A DNA stretch of 64,000 nt, from positions 260,646 through 324,645 of the forward strand of contig NZ_LMEE01000001.1 in the NCBI RefSeq assembly GCF_001425305.1. The letters run 5' to 3'. The translations under genes and the position numbers were made by a program. The stretch's first letter is position 1. The number at the start of each line of letters is the position of its first letter. Positions 1 to 8,964 of this stretch are shown here, piece after piece. The notes beneath the pieces were generated by a model. It had not been told where the DNA came from. It saw nothing but the letters and a program-made list of their open reading frames with translations, and did no database searches. The DNA comes from Phenylobacterium sp. Root1290 (lineage in GTDB: Bacteria > Pseudomonadota > Alphaproteobacteria > Caulobacterales > Caulobacteraceae).

Positions 1-180
1 CGCACCGGCTCCAGGCCCTCGAGGACCTCGATGTCTTTCGCCGAGTAGCCGCTGGACGCCTTGTCCGTCAGCACCGCCGGATCGGGACGCGGCTCATGGC
101 TCTGCGCCAGCGGCGCGGCAGGCGCCGGATTCAGGGCGTCGTCGAAGAGGGAAGCTTGGGGAGTGGAGGCCTGGGACATG
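1..180 (-). CDS. parE: DNA topoisomerase IV subunit B, N-terminal fragment
   Basis: Only the first 60 codons are present; the gene runs off the left edge. It starts at the ATG read from 180 on the minus strand. The protein opens with a variable, Ala/Pro-rich leader and then reads YSAKDIEVLEGLEPVR, the conserved entry to the GHKL ATPase domain of ParE/GyrB (normally followed by KRPGMYIG). Topoisomerase IV decatenates daughter chromosomes. The YSAKDIEVLEGL form, rather than the GyrB form, and the extended N-terminus favour ParE. The ATPase residues themselves lie outside the window. Confidence 0.88.
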
Positions 181-285
181 CGACCTGAAAATGGAACGAT
201 TCGAGACCGTCCCATATGAATCGCGCCGGGCGCCAAATCAATGCGACCCGGCGGCTTTGTCCCCTAAGCGCCCCGCCAATCAACG

Positions 286-315
286 AAATAGGGCCGCGGA
301 TTGCTCCGCGGCCCC
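286..315 (-). terminator. Rho-independent terminator of glnBA
   Basis: Inverted repeat GGGCCGCGGA (291-300) / TCCGCGGCCC (305-314) with a 4-nt loop. On the minus strand it is followed by a short T-rich stretch (TATTT), 28 nt beyond the glnA stop codon. Confidence 0.75.
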
Positions 316-342
316 TTCGAAGGTCGCCTCAGGCGGCTTCGA

Positions 343-1755
343 TCAGCACGAATAGTACATGTCGAATTCGACCGGGTGCGGGTGCAGTTGGAGACGCATC
401 ACTTCCTGCATCTTCAGCTCGATGTAGGAGTCGATGAAGTCGTCGTCCATGACGCCGCCGGCCTTCAGGAAGGCGCGGTCCTTGTCGAGGTTTTCCAGGG
501 CTTCACGCAGCGAGCCGCAGACTTCCGGAACCTTCTTCTGCTCGCGCGGCGGCAGGTCGTAGAGGTTCTTGTCTTGGGCCGCGCCCGGGTCGATCTGGTT
601 GATGATGCCGTCCAGGCCGGCCATCAGCAGGGCGACGAAGGTCAGGTAGGGGTTGCCCATCGGGTCCGGGAAGCGAGCTTCGATGCGCTTGGCCTTCGGC
701 GAGTCGACGTGCGGGATGCGGATCGAGGCCGAGCGGTTGCGGGCCGAGTAGGCCAGCTTCACCGGGGCTTCGTAGCCGGGCACCAGACGCTTGTAGGAGT
801 TGGTGGTCGAGTTCGAGAAGGCGTTGATCGCCTTGGCGTGCTTGATGATGCCGCCGATGTACCAGAGGCACATCTGCGACAGGCCGGCGTACTTGTCGCC
901 GGCGAACAGCGGCTTGCCGTCGGCCCAGATCGACTGGTGGACGTGCATGCCCGAGCCGTTGTCGGCGAACATCGGCTTGGCCATGAAGGTGGCCGACTTG
1001 CCGTAGGCCGCGGCCACGTTGTGGATGACGTACTTATAGAGCTGCATCCGGTCGGCCATGGTGATCATGGTGTCGAACTTCAGGCCGAGCTCGTGCTGGG
1101 CGGGCGCCACTTCGTGGTGGTGCTTTTCCGGCTTCATGCCCAGCTCGCCCATGACGGCCAGCATTTCGCCGCGGAGGTCCTGGCAGCTGTCGACCGGGTT
1201 CACCGGGAAGTAGCCGCCCTTCGGGCCGGGCCGGTGGCCCATGTTGCCTTCCGGATATTCCTTGCCGGTGTTCGACGGCAGTTCGCTCGAGTCGTACGAG
1301 TAGCCGGTGTTGTGCGGAGCTGTGGACCAGCGCACGTCATCGAAGATGAAGAACTCGGCTTCCGGGCCGAAGAACACGGTGTCGCCGATGCCCGAGGCCT
1401 TCACGTAGTTCAGCGCCGCCTTGGCGATCGAACGCGGGTCGCGGTTGTACGGGGTGCCCGTGTCCGGGTTCACGATGTCGCAGAACAGGCACAGCGTGGT
1501 CTGCTGGTAGAAGGGATCGATGTAGGCGGTTTCCAGATCCGGACGCAGCTTCATGTCCGACTCGTTGATGGCCTTCCAGCCAGCGATCGACGAGCCGTCG
1601 AACATGGTGCCGTCGGTCAGGAATTCGTCATCGACCAGGTCGATGTCGAACGTGACGTGCTGCATCTTGCCGCGAATGTCGGTGAAGCGGACGTCGACGT
1701 ATTTGACGTCCTTTTCCTTGATCTGATCCAGAATGTCCTTGGCGGTCGTGGCCAT
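343..1755 (-). CDS. glnA: Glutamine synthetase type I
   Basis: The enzyme condenses glutamate and ammonium to glutamine with ATP in the cytoplasm. The start is the ATG at 1755 ([12 protein letters not shown]), preceded by AAGGGGAT; the open frame extends further upstream but that part overlaps glnB. The 470-residue length is typical of GSI. Family motifs visible are the beta-grasp start (VRFTDIRGK), [10 protein letters not shown], the EAEFFIFD metal-binding segment, the HEVAPAQHE motif, NGSGMHVH, and NLYDLPPRE carrying the adenylylation-type tyrosine. It lies 40 nt downstream of glnB, so the two are probably co-transcribed and end at the hairpin at 286-315. Confidence 0.97.
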   Translation of the reverse strand: MATTAKDILDQIKEKDVKYVDVRFTDIRGKMQHVTFDIDLVDDEFLTDGTMFDGSSIAGWKAINESDMKLRPDLETAYIDPFYQQTTLCLFCDIVNPDTGTPYNRDPRSIAKAALNYVKASGIGDTVFFGPEAEFFIFDDVRWSTAPHNTGYSYDSSELPSNTGKEYPEGNMGHRPGPKGGYFPVNPVDSCQDLRGEMLAVMGELGMKPEKHHHEVAPAQHELGLKFDTMITMADRMQLYKYVIHNVAAAYGKSATFMAKPMFADNGSGMHVHQSIWADGKPLFAGDKYAGLSQMCLWYIGGIIKHAKAINAFSNSTTNSYKRLVPGYEAPVKLAYSARNRSASIRIPHVDSPKAKRIEARFPDPMGNPYLTFVALLMAGLDGIINQIDPGAAQDKNLYDLPPREQKKVPEVCGSLREALENLDKDRAFLKAGGVMDDDFIDSYIELKMQEVMRLQLHPHPVEFDMYYSC

Positions 1756-1795
1756 GGTCTTATCCCCTTGAAGAAGTCCGATAGCTGTAAAGTCG

Positions 1796-2185
<390 letters not shown>

Positions 2186-2373
2186 CTACGAGCACGCTCC
2201 GGGCGGACCCGACAAGGGGGATGGGCTTGCGGTTCCGTCGCGGGAGCATGCGATGATGTGAATGATGCATTTTTGAGCACCCGGCGCCCAATCGATAACC
2301 AGTGTCGGAAACATCTAGTTCGCGTCTGTTCGGCGGCCGAAGCGGCGCCCGTTCGGTCGCTGCGGGGAGAGAA

Positions 2374-3912
2374 ATGATGGACGAGCGGACCCCAGTTCTC
2401 ATCGGAGCGGGCCAATTCACGTACAGGGGTGATCCGGGCGCTTCGCCTTCCCCGACGGCATTGCTGAAGATTGCGGCGGAACGGGCGGCGCAGGACGCTG
2501 GGCTCGATCCCGAAAAGCTCTCAAAGATCGATACCTTGGCTGTTGTCGGCTTCACGATCGATGCGCCGGGGGGCGGCCGGCTGGTGCCGCACTCGACCAA
2601 TCCGCCGGCTACGCTGGCCAAGCGGATCGGTGCGCAGCCCACGCACGCGGTCTATTCGCACATGGGCGGCAACAGCCCCCAGCAACTGGTCAACACGGTC
2701 TGTGAGCGCATCGCCAAGGGCGAAACCGACTTCGCGCTCGTGGTCGGGTGCGAGTTCCTGGGCTCGGCCACCAAGCGCCTGACCAAGGGCCTGGGCTTCG
2801 CCGACTGGGACGACGCCGAGGAACTGCCTGAGCCGAACCGCATCGGCGATCCGCGTCCGGGCGTGACGCCGTATGAGGCCAAGCACGGTCTGGGACGCCC
2901 GATCAACTGCTACCCCCTGTTTGAGAACGCACTGCGCGCGCGCGACGGCCGTTCAATTCCCGACCACCAGCGGCGCCTGGGCGAACTGTTCGCGCCGTTT
3001 ACGCGGGTCGCGGCCAAGAACCCCGAAGCCTGGTTCCCGGTCGAGCGTTCGGCGGAGGAACTTGTCGAGGTCACCGACCGCAACCGCATGATCGGGTTTC
3101 CGTACCCGAAGTACCTCAACGCCATCATGGACGTGGATCAGTCGGCCGGGGTGCTGGTCGCCAGCCTGAAGACCGCCCGTGAGCTGGGTGTGCCGGAGGA
3201 CAAGTTGGTCTACCTGCACGGCTGCGCCGACGCATCGGACCTCTGGTATCCGCTGGATCGTCAGGACTTCCACTCCAGCCCAGCGATGCGTTTCACCGGC
3301 CAGCGGGCGCTGGAGATGGCCGGAATCGGCCTCGCCGACATCGGGCACATCGATCTCTATTCCTGCTTCCCTGTCGCGGTGGAGGTGGGCGCCGAGGAAC
3401 TGGGCCTGGCGCTGGACGATCCGCGTGGCCTGACGGTCACCGGCGGACTGCCGTACATGGGCGGACCGGGCAACAACTACGCCATGCACTCCATCGCGGT
3501 GATGATGCAGCGGTTGCGGGATGACCCGGGCGCCTATGGCCTGATCACGGCGAACGGCTGGTTCCTCACCAAGCAGTCGACGGGCGTCTATTCGACCAAG
3601 CCGCCGGCGGGTCCGTTCGATCGCCAGGATCCGAAGGTCATTCAGGCGCAGATCGACGCCCTGCCGCATCCGACTGTCATCGAAGAGCCAAAGGGCGCAG
3701 CCACAATCGAGACCTACACGGTCGTGCATGGTCGCGAGGGCTACATGATGGGCATCGTCGTCGGGCGCGACAGCGAAGGGCGCCGGTTCGTCGCCAACAC
3801 CCCTACGGACGAGGCGACGTTGGCCGGACTTGAGGCTAAGGAAGCTGTGGGCCGTAGCGGAACCGTCAGTCGGTCCGAAGACGGGACCCGCAACATCTTC
3901 GTACCGGATTGA
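2374..3912 (+). CDS. Thiolase-like protein (SCP-x/TLP1 type acetyl-CoA acetyltransferase homologue)
   Basis: The start is the ATG at 2374 (MMDERTPVLIGAG), just after GGGGAGAG; 512 residues. The thiolase fold is indicated by the N-terminal PVLIGAGQF and by GGLPYMGGPGNNYAMH and DLYSCFPVAV, signatures of the thiolase-like type 1 group. The last ~90 residues form the extra C-terminal domain found in that group. Where classical thiolases have the nucleophilic Cys in a CxSG context, this protein reads MGGNSPQQL, so the usual acyl-accepting Cys is not evident. The function is therefore probably a CoA-ester enzyme with altered chemistry, substrate unknown. It is followed 4 nt later by a phosphatase gene. 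Confidence 0.85.
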   Translation: MMDERTPVLIGAGQFTYRGDPGASPSPTALLKIAAERAAQDAGLDPEKLSKIDTLAVVGFTIDAPGGGRLVPHSTNPPATLAKRIGAQPTHAVYSHMGGNSPQQLVNTVCERIAKGETDFALVVGCEFLGSATKRLTKGLGFADWDDAEELPEPNRIGDPRPGVTPYEAKHGLGRPINCYPLFENALRARDGRSIPDHQRRLGELFAPFTRVAAKNPEAWFPVERSAEELVEVTDRNRMIGFPYPKYLNAIMDVDQSAGVLVASLKTARELGVPEDKLVYLHGCADASDLWYPLDRQDFHSSPAMRFTGQRALEMAGIGLADIGHIDLYSCFPVAVEVGAEELGLALDDPRGLTVTGGLPYMGGPGNNYAMHSIAVMMQRLRDDPGAYGLITANGWFLTKQSTGVYSTKPPAGPFDRQDPKVIQAQIDALPHPTVIEEPKGAATIETYTVVHGREGYMMGIVVGRDSEGRRFVANTPTDEATLAGLEAKEAVGRSGTVSRSEDGTRNIFVPD

Positions 3913-3916
3913 TCTG

Positions 3917-4486
3917 ATGTCCCGACTCTACTTGATCCGCCATGGCAAGCCGGCCGCCGTCTGGGGCGAGGCCGACGAGGACCCCGGTCTGGACGCGGCG
4001 GGTCAGGCGCAGGCGGAGGCCGCCCGCGACTATCTGATGAGCCTGCCGGAGGCCGAGCGGCCCCGGCGGGTGGTCAGCTCGCCGCTGCGCCGCTGCCGCG
4101 AGACGGCTGCGCCGACGGCCGCCGCGCTGGGCGTGGAGCTCGAGATCGATCCCTTCGTCGGCGAGATCCCGACCCCCAAGGCCTTGAGCGCGGAAGAGCG
4201 GCCGGCGTGGCTGCGCAGCGTGTTCCAGGGCCGCTGGAAGGATGTAGAGGGCGATCTGGACTATGACGCCTGGCGCGGCGACGTCGTGAAGGCCCTTCGA
4301 GAAAAGGGCGGGGCGGCGGTGTTCTCGCATTATGTGGCGATCAATGCGGTGATCTCGCATCTGGATGGCGACGAGCGCGTTCTCGTCTTCCGCCCGGATC
4401 ACGCCTCGATCTCGACCCTCGAAACTGATGGCGAGCGCTTGACCTTGGTGGAGCGGGGGCGCGAAGCCTCCACCCAAGTCCTTTAG
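3917..4486 (+). CDS. Histidine phosphatase family protein (phosphoglycerate mutase-like)
   Basis: 189 residues from the ATG at 3917, four nt after the thiolase-like gene; the open frame extends further upstream inside that gene. The catalytic motif LIRHGKP (RHG) is at residues 6-12. SSPLRRCRETA supplies the second conserved Arg segment, and FSHYVAIN near residue 140 supplies the second catalytic His. This is a small single-domain phosphatase of the SixA/PhoE type with unknown substrate. It is probably co-transcribed with the flanking genes. Confidence 0.82.
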   Translation: MSRLYLIRHGKPAAVWGEADEDPGLDAAGQAQAEAARDYLMSLPEAERPRRVVSSPLRRCRETAAPTAAALGVELEIDPFVGEIPTPKALSAEERPAWLRSVFQGRWKDVEGDLDYDAWRGDVVKALREKGGAAVFSHYVAINAVISHLDGDERVLVFRPDHASISTLETDGERLTLVERGREASTQVL

Positions 4487-4504
4487 GTCAGACGAGGAGC
4501 GGCC

Positions 4505-5956
4505 GTGGCTGCGCGCAGGATTCTCACGGTCGCGGAAATCGCCGCGGCCGATCGTGTGGCCATCGCGGCGGGCACGCCGGGTGTCGAGCTGATGGAGCGC
4601 GCGGGGGCGGCTGTGGCCGACGCGATCGCCGATCGCTTTTCGCAGAGGGCGGTCTGCGTACTGTGCGGGCCCGGAAACAATGGCGGCGACGGATACGTGG
4701 TCGCCCGTCTGCTGAAGGCGCGCGGCTGGCCGGTCGAGCTTCGGGCGCTGGCCGAGCCGCAGACGGCGGACGCCAAGGCCGCGGCCGCCTTGTGGGACGG
4801 CGGGACGGCGGATTGGGACGCGCCGCTGGACGCCCGCCTCTTCGTGGACGCGATGTTCGGCGCGGGCCTGGCCAGGCCGTTGAGCGGCGAGGCTGCAGCC
4901 ATGGCGACGCGACTGGCCGCGCATCCCGAGAGCGTGGTGGCTGTCGATGTGCCGTCCGGCCTGCCGGGCGACACGGGCGAGCCGCAGGGGGCGGTGGTGG
5001 TCGCGGGGCTGACGGTGACCTTCCACGCCAAGAAGCCCGCCCACGTCCTGCAGCCGGGCCATGCGTTGTGCGGCGAGGTCGTAGTCGCCGACATCGGCCT
5101 GGCCGAAACGGGCGGGGAACTGATCGAGAATGGCCCCGAGGCCTGGCTGCCGCACTTTCCGTGGCCGACACCGACGTCACACAAGCATGCGCGCGGTCGG
5201 CTTGTGGTGGTGTCGGGTGAAGCGTGGAACACCGGCGCGGCGCGGCTCTCCGCCCGCGCAGGCCTGAGAATGGGGGCAGGGCTCGTGACGCTGCTGTCGC
5301 CGAGCGAGGCGCTGTCGGTGAACGCCGCCCACCTTGAAGCGGTGATGCTGAAGGGCTTCGACACCGAGGCCGAGTTGGAGCAGGCCGCAGCGGACGTCGA
5401 CGCCGCGATCATCGGTCCGGCAGCCGGCGTGACCGAGAATACGCTGGTCAATGTCCTGGCGCTGGCGCGCACGGGCGCTGCGCTGGTCATCGACGCCGAT
5501 GCGATCACGGTTTTCCGCGACGATCCCGAGGAACTGTTCTCGGTGCTGGATGTCGATGACGTGCTGACCCCTCATCCTGGTGAGTTCGACCGTCTGTTCC
5601 CAGGGCTTTTGAAAGAAGCGCCCGACCGGATCGCCGCTGCGCGACGTGCGGCCCAGCAGGCCGATGCGATCGTGCTGCTGAAGGGCGCTGACACCGTGAT
5701 CGCCGCCCCGGACGGCCGCGCCTGCGTCAACACCAACGGCTCCCCCTGGCTGGCGACGGCGGGATCGGGCGACGTGTTGGCGGGCTTTATCGGCTCGCTG
5801 ATCGCGCAAGGCATGGAGAGCTTCGAGGCTGCGTGCGCGGCCGCCTGGATCCATGCGGAGATCGCCGAACTGCACGGCCCTGGCCTGATCGCCGAGGACT
5901 TGCCTGGTCTGGCGCCAGCGGTGCTGCGGCGCCTCTACGAGGGCCGTCTGGGCTAA
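4505..5956 (+). CDS. nnr: Bifunctional NAD(P)H-hydrate epimerase / ADP-dependent dehydratase
   Basis: Repairs hydrated NAD(P)H. It starts with GTG at 4505 after GAGGAG; 483 residues. The N-terminal YjeF epimerase domain (about 1-215) shows MERAGAAVADAI, CGPGNNGGDGYV and VDVPSGLPGDTGE. The C-terminal ribokinase-like dehydratase domain shows LTPHPGEFDRL, LLKGADTVI and ATAGSGDVLAG with the catalytic Asp. Eighteen nt separate it from the upstream phosphatase gene. In many alphaproteobacteria nnr sits near glnB/glnA, as here. Confidence 0.94.
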   Translation: MAARRILTVAEIAAADRVAIAAGTPGVELMERAGAAVADAIADRFSQRAVCVLCGPGNNGGDGYVVARLLKARGWPVELRALAEPQTADAKAAAALWDGGTADWDAPLDARLFVDAMFGAGLARPLSGEAAAMATRLAAHPESVVAVDVPSGLPGDTGEPQGAVVVAGLTVTFHAKKPAHVLQPGHALCGEVVVADIGLAETGGELIENGPEAWLPHFPWPTPTSHKHARGRLVVVSGEAWNTGAARLSARAGLRMGAGLVTLLSPSEALSVNAAHLEAVMLKGFDTEAELEQAAADVDAAIIGPAAGVTENTLVNVLALARTGAALVIDADAITVFRDDPEELFSVLDVDDVLTPHPGEFDRLFPGLLKEAPDRIAAARRAAQQADAIVLLKGADTVIAAPDGRACVNTNGSPWLATAGSGDVLAGFIGSLIAQGMESFEAACAAAWIHAEIAELHGPGLIAEDLPGLAPAVLRRLYEGRLG

Positions 5957-6142
5957 TCCTGCGAACATTCAATGTCGGGATGCTTCTGGTGCTGTCGTTG
6001 ATCCCGCTCGCCATGGAGCTGATCGGCGATTAACCGATGCTCCTTCGCGTCTGTGTATCCGACCCTGCGAAAGGAGAATTCTATAAACATCTGATTTTGC
6101 AGAGAACTTGGGTTCGCATCGAGGAGGGCTCAAGCCCTTAGA

Positions 6143-6157
6143 TGCAAATGATTTGCA
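6143..6157 (+). promoter_or_regulatory. Palindrome in TonB-receptor leader, possible iron-regulator (Fur-like) box
   Basis: TGCAAATGATTTGCA is a near-perfect palindrome about one central base (TGCAAAT / ATTTGCA), 51 nt upstream of the siderophore-receptor start. The AATGATT core resembles Fur-type operators, and the gene downstream is one typically repressed by iron. The regulator is inferred from context only. Confidence 0.5.
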
Positions 6158-6208
6158 ACCGCATATGACTCCGAGTAGAGCCAGCGCAACTTTCTCGGGG
6201 ATTGTGCA

Positions 6209-8335
6209 ATGCAACAGTTTGGACGTTTCAACCGCGCCATAGTCGGCGCGGGAGTGTTGGCTGCGAGCCTGGCGGCGGGCGAGGCGCGCGCCGAGGCCGA
6301 TGAGGCCGCGCACACCGTGTCCGAACTGGTCCTCGTCGGCGCCAAGGACACTGCGGCCGGCGCCAAGGCCGCCACGCCGATCAAGGAAATCCCGCAGACG
6401 GTGACCGTTGTCGGCCGTGAGCGGATCGAGGAACAGAACCTCTTCACCCTGGAAGACCTGATGGCCCAGGCCCCAGGCATCACCACCACCGGCATTTCGC
6501 CCGAGAGTCCGTCCTTCCTGTCGCGCGGCTTCTCGATCGACGCCTATCTGATCGATGGCGTGGCGGGGATCGGCTATCCGGGTTCGACGCCGGACTTGGC
6601 GATCTACGAGCGGGTCGAAGTCCTGCGCGGCGCGGCCAGCCTCTACAGCGGCACCGCCAGCCCGGCCGGCAGCATAAATCTGGTGCGCAAACGGCCGACG
6701 GCGGAGTTCCAGGCCTCAGGCGCTGCCCTGGTCGGCTCGTGGAGCAACTACCGGATCGAGGGCGACGTCTCCGGCCCGCTGGCCCAGGAGGGCCGGCTGC
6801 GCGGGCGCCTGGTGGCGTCCTACCAGGACCAGGACATGTTCTACGACGTGGCGCACAAGAGCCGCGCCATTCTTTACGGCGCCCTGGCCTATGACCTGAC
6901 GCCGCGGACCACGCTGACGCTCGGCGCGCACTATCAGGACTTCCAGCCCGCTAACCAGACCGGCCTGCCGGGCTACACCACTGGCGGCCTGCTCAAGGTC
7001 CGGCGCTCCACCTTCCTCGGCGCCGACTGGAACCGCTTCCAGACCAAGGACACCGTGGCGTTCGTCGAACTGGCTCACGACCTGGGCGACGACTGGCGCC
7101 TGCGGGCCACCGTTCAGACTGGTCAGCAGGACCGGATGGACAAGTACGCCTACGTTGGCAACGGCGCGGTCACGCCCACCAACGGCTGGACCAACCAGAT
7201 TGCCTACTGGGGCGAGAACTTCACGCGCCGGAACAGCTTTGACGTGAACGTTGGCGGGCCTGTGAACCTGCTCGGCCGCAGCCATGACCTGCTGATCGGC
7301 GCCGACTATCAGACCTATACGAACAAGTACGTCGAATGGCGCCACAGCTCGTTCGCACGGATCGACGTGTTCAATCCGGTGACCAACGTCCCCGAGCCCG
7401 ACTACAAGCCCAATGGCGGCGGGCAGCAGGACGTCGAGCAGTACGGCGTCTACGCAAACGCCCGCCTGCGCCCGTTCGACGGCACCGCGGTTGTGCTGGG
7501 CGGCCGCTTCAGCTGGTACGAGAATTCCAGCCGCTCGGGCGGCACGCGAGCGACCCCGACCAATCCGCCCCAGCCCTGGACCTTCGGCGCCTGGAGCACC
7601 TACGAGGTCGAGCACGAATTCACGCCCTACGTAGGGATTGTGCAGGACGTCAGCGAAAACTGGTCGATCTACGCCAGCTACGCCGACAGTTTCACGCCCC
7701 AGAGCTCACGCACCGTGGACGGCGAGTTCCTCGATCCGATCGTCGGCCGCCAGTACGAGGCCGGGGTGAAGGGCGAGGTTCTGGGCAACCGGCTGTTGCT
7801 GTCGGCCGCCATCTATCGGATCAATCAGGTCAATCGCGCCCAGGCCGACCCCGACCATGAGGGTTTCTTCATCGCCACGGGCGAGGTGGTCTCCAAGGGC
7901 CTGGAACTCGAGGCCACCGGCCGTATCAGCGACAACTGGAGCCTCAGCGCCGGCTACGCCTACAACAAGAACGAATATGAGAAGGACGCCGCCAACGGCG
8001 GCAAGCCCTTCACCCTTGTCAGCCCCGAGCACAGCGGCAAGCTGTATACGAACTACAGGTTCACGGACGGCATGTTGAAGGGCTTCGACGTCGGGGCCGC
8101 GGTGAGCGTCTATGGCGAGATGATCGGCGGCACGCCGCCCATCTCGGTCCGCCAGCCGGCCTACGCCGTGGCCAACGTCAATCTCGGCTATCGCGTGAAC
8201 GACCAGATGACCCTGCGTCTCTCGGTCAACAACCTGTTCGACACGACCTACTATGCGCGGATCAGCGGCGTCGGCCGCGGCAACTACTACGGCGAGCCGC
8301 GCAGCGTCATGCTGTCGCTGCGCGCCGCTTACTAA
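6209..8335 (+). CDS. TonB-dependent siderophore receptor
   Basis: 708-residue outer-membrane receptor. Residues 1-28 are a signal peptide ending in EARA. The plug domain (about 55-165) contains EIPQTVTVVGRE, the FSIDAYLIDGV stretch and VEVLRGAASLYSG, followed by ASPAGSINLVRKRP. The C-terminal barrel ends with YGEPRSVMLSLRAAY, the form found in FhuE/FpvA/FhuA-type ferric-siderophore receptors. I see no N-terminal signalling (STN) domain and no FecI/FecR genes nearby, so simple iron repression is more likely than surface signalling. The palindrome at 6143-6157 may be the operator. The siderophore cannot be named. Confidence 0.92.
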   Translation: MQQFGRFNRAIVGAGVLAASLAAGEARAEADEAAHTVSELVLVGAKDTAAGAKAATPIKEIPQTVTVVGRERIEEQNLFTLEDLMAQAPGITTTGISPESPSFLSRGFSIDAYLIDGVAGIGYPGSTPDLAIYERVEVLRGAASLYSGTASPAGSINLVRKRPTAEFQASGAALVGSWSNYRIEGDVSGPLAQEGRLRGRLVASYQDQDMFYDVAHKSRAILYGALAYDLTPRTTLTLGAHYQDFQPANQTGLPGYTTGGLLKVRRSTFLGADWNRFQTKDTVAFVELAHDLGDDWRLRATVQTGQQDRMDKYAYVGNGAVTPTNGWTNQIAYWGENFTRRNSFDVNVGGPVNLLGRSHDLLIGADYQTYTNKYVEWRHSSFARIDVFNPVTNVPEPDYKPNGGGQQDVEQYGVYANARLRPFDGTAVVLGGRFSWYENSSRSGGTRATPTNPPQPWTFGAWSTYEVEHEFTPYVGIVQDVSENWSIYASYADSFTPQSSRTVDGEFLDPIVGRQYEAGVKGEVLGNRLLLSAAIYRINQVNRAQADPDHEGFFIATGEVVSKGLELEATGRISDNWSLSAGYAYNKNEYEKDAANGGKPFTLVSPEHSGKLYTNYRFTDGMLKGFDVGAAVSVYGEMIGGTPPISVRQPAYAVANVNLGYRVNDQMTLRLSVNNLFDTTYYARISGVGRGNYYGEPRSVMLSLRAAY

Positions 8336-8375
8336 GCAGACGGGCGGCCTCGCGGTCCCGGTGAACGCGAGGTTG

Positions 8376-8528
8376 TCAGCCCATGCCCGCCAGCATCCCG
8401 ACGAATGTCGCGATCGAAAATCCGGCGAAGAGGCCTGAGAAAGCCAGCAGCAGTACGAACAGGACGGCGTGCTCCGTGCTGCGGCCGGTCGTCTCGCGCA
8501 CGGTGCGTTGCTCTCTGATTGTTTCCAT
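8376..8528 (-). CDS. Small single-span membrane protein, unknown
   Basis: A 50-residue frame from the ATG at 8528, with GGAG spaced 7 nt before it. The N-terminal ~20 residues are polar and Arg-rich (METIREQRTVRETTG). They are followed by one strongly hydrophobic segment (about 21-47, AVLFVLLLAFSG...). It lies convergent to the TonB receptor, 40 nt beyond that gene's stop. The good ribosome-binding site and the clear soluble-plus-transmembrane layout support a real gene. No family is recognised. Confidence 0.6.
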   Translation of the reverse strand: METIREQRTVRETTGRSTEHAVLFVLLLAFSGLFAGFSIATFVGMLAGMG

Positions 8529-8624
8529 GATCCAGCTCCGGTGACACAGGCCTCAACACGAGCGGAGCCTTGGATGTTCCGGGTTGCTTCCGCCCCCCTA
8601 GTCACCTAAAGCCGCGACCGGAAC

Positions 8625-8709
8625 GCGGGTGTGGCGGAACTGGTAGACGCACTGGATTTAGGTTCCAGCGCCGCAAGGCGTGGAGGTTCGAGTCCTCTCG
8701 CCCGCACCA
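8625..8709 (+). tRNA. tRNA-Leu (anticodon TAG)
   Basis: 85-nt class II tRNA. The acceptor stem GCGGGTG pairs with CGCCCGC. The anticodon stem-loop is CTGGA-TTTAGGT-TCCAG with anticodon TAG. It has a long variable arm, the T-loop GGTTCGAGTCC, and an encoded 3' CCA. Confidence 0.97.
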
Positions 8710-8876
8710 TCTCCCCGAGGCGGTCCGTCCGCATATCGCGCGGACGGCCCAGACTTCAGGAGCTGCCGGCTGCGGGCGCAGCGCGGCGTAAAGCTTGTCC
8801 GGGCTTTGGCCGCTGGGGGCGTTGGCTGTCTTTGCTCTTGGACTGGCGCGTGCGAAATGACATAAGAGCGCCCGCT

Positions 8877-8899
8877 CGCCGCCGCTTCATTCGGCGGCG
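8877..8899 (+). other. GC hairpin between tRNA-Leu and tig
   Basis: CGCCGCCG (8877-8884) pairs with CGGCGGCG (8892-8899) around a 7-nt loop. No proper T-run follows. It may be a weak terminator or part of the tig leader. The rest of 8710-8964 holds no gene I can support. Confidence 0.4.
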
Positions 8900-8964
8900 A
8901 CAACCTTTTCACCCCTAGGGCGGACCTGCCGGCGCGAGCCCGCGCCGCACTCCGGAATTCGAGA

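Noticed and set aside
5980..6033. 17-residue hydrophobic peptide frame after nnr
   Set aside because: No ribosome-binding site and too short to judge.
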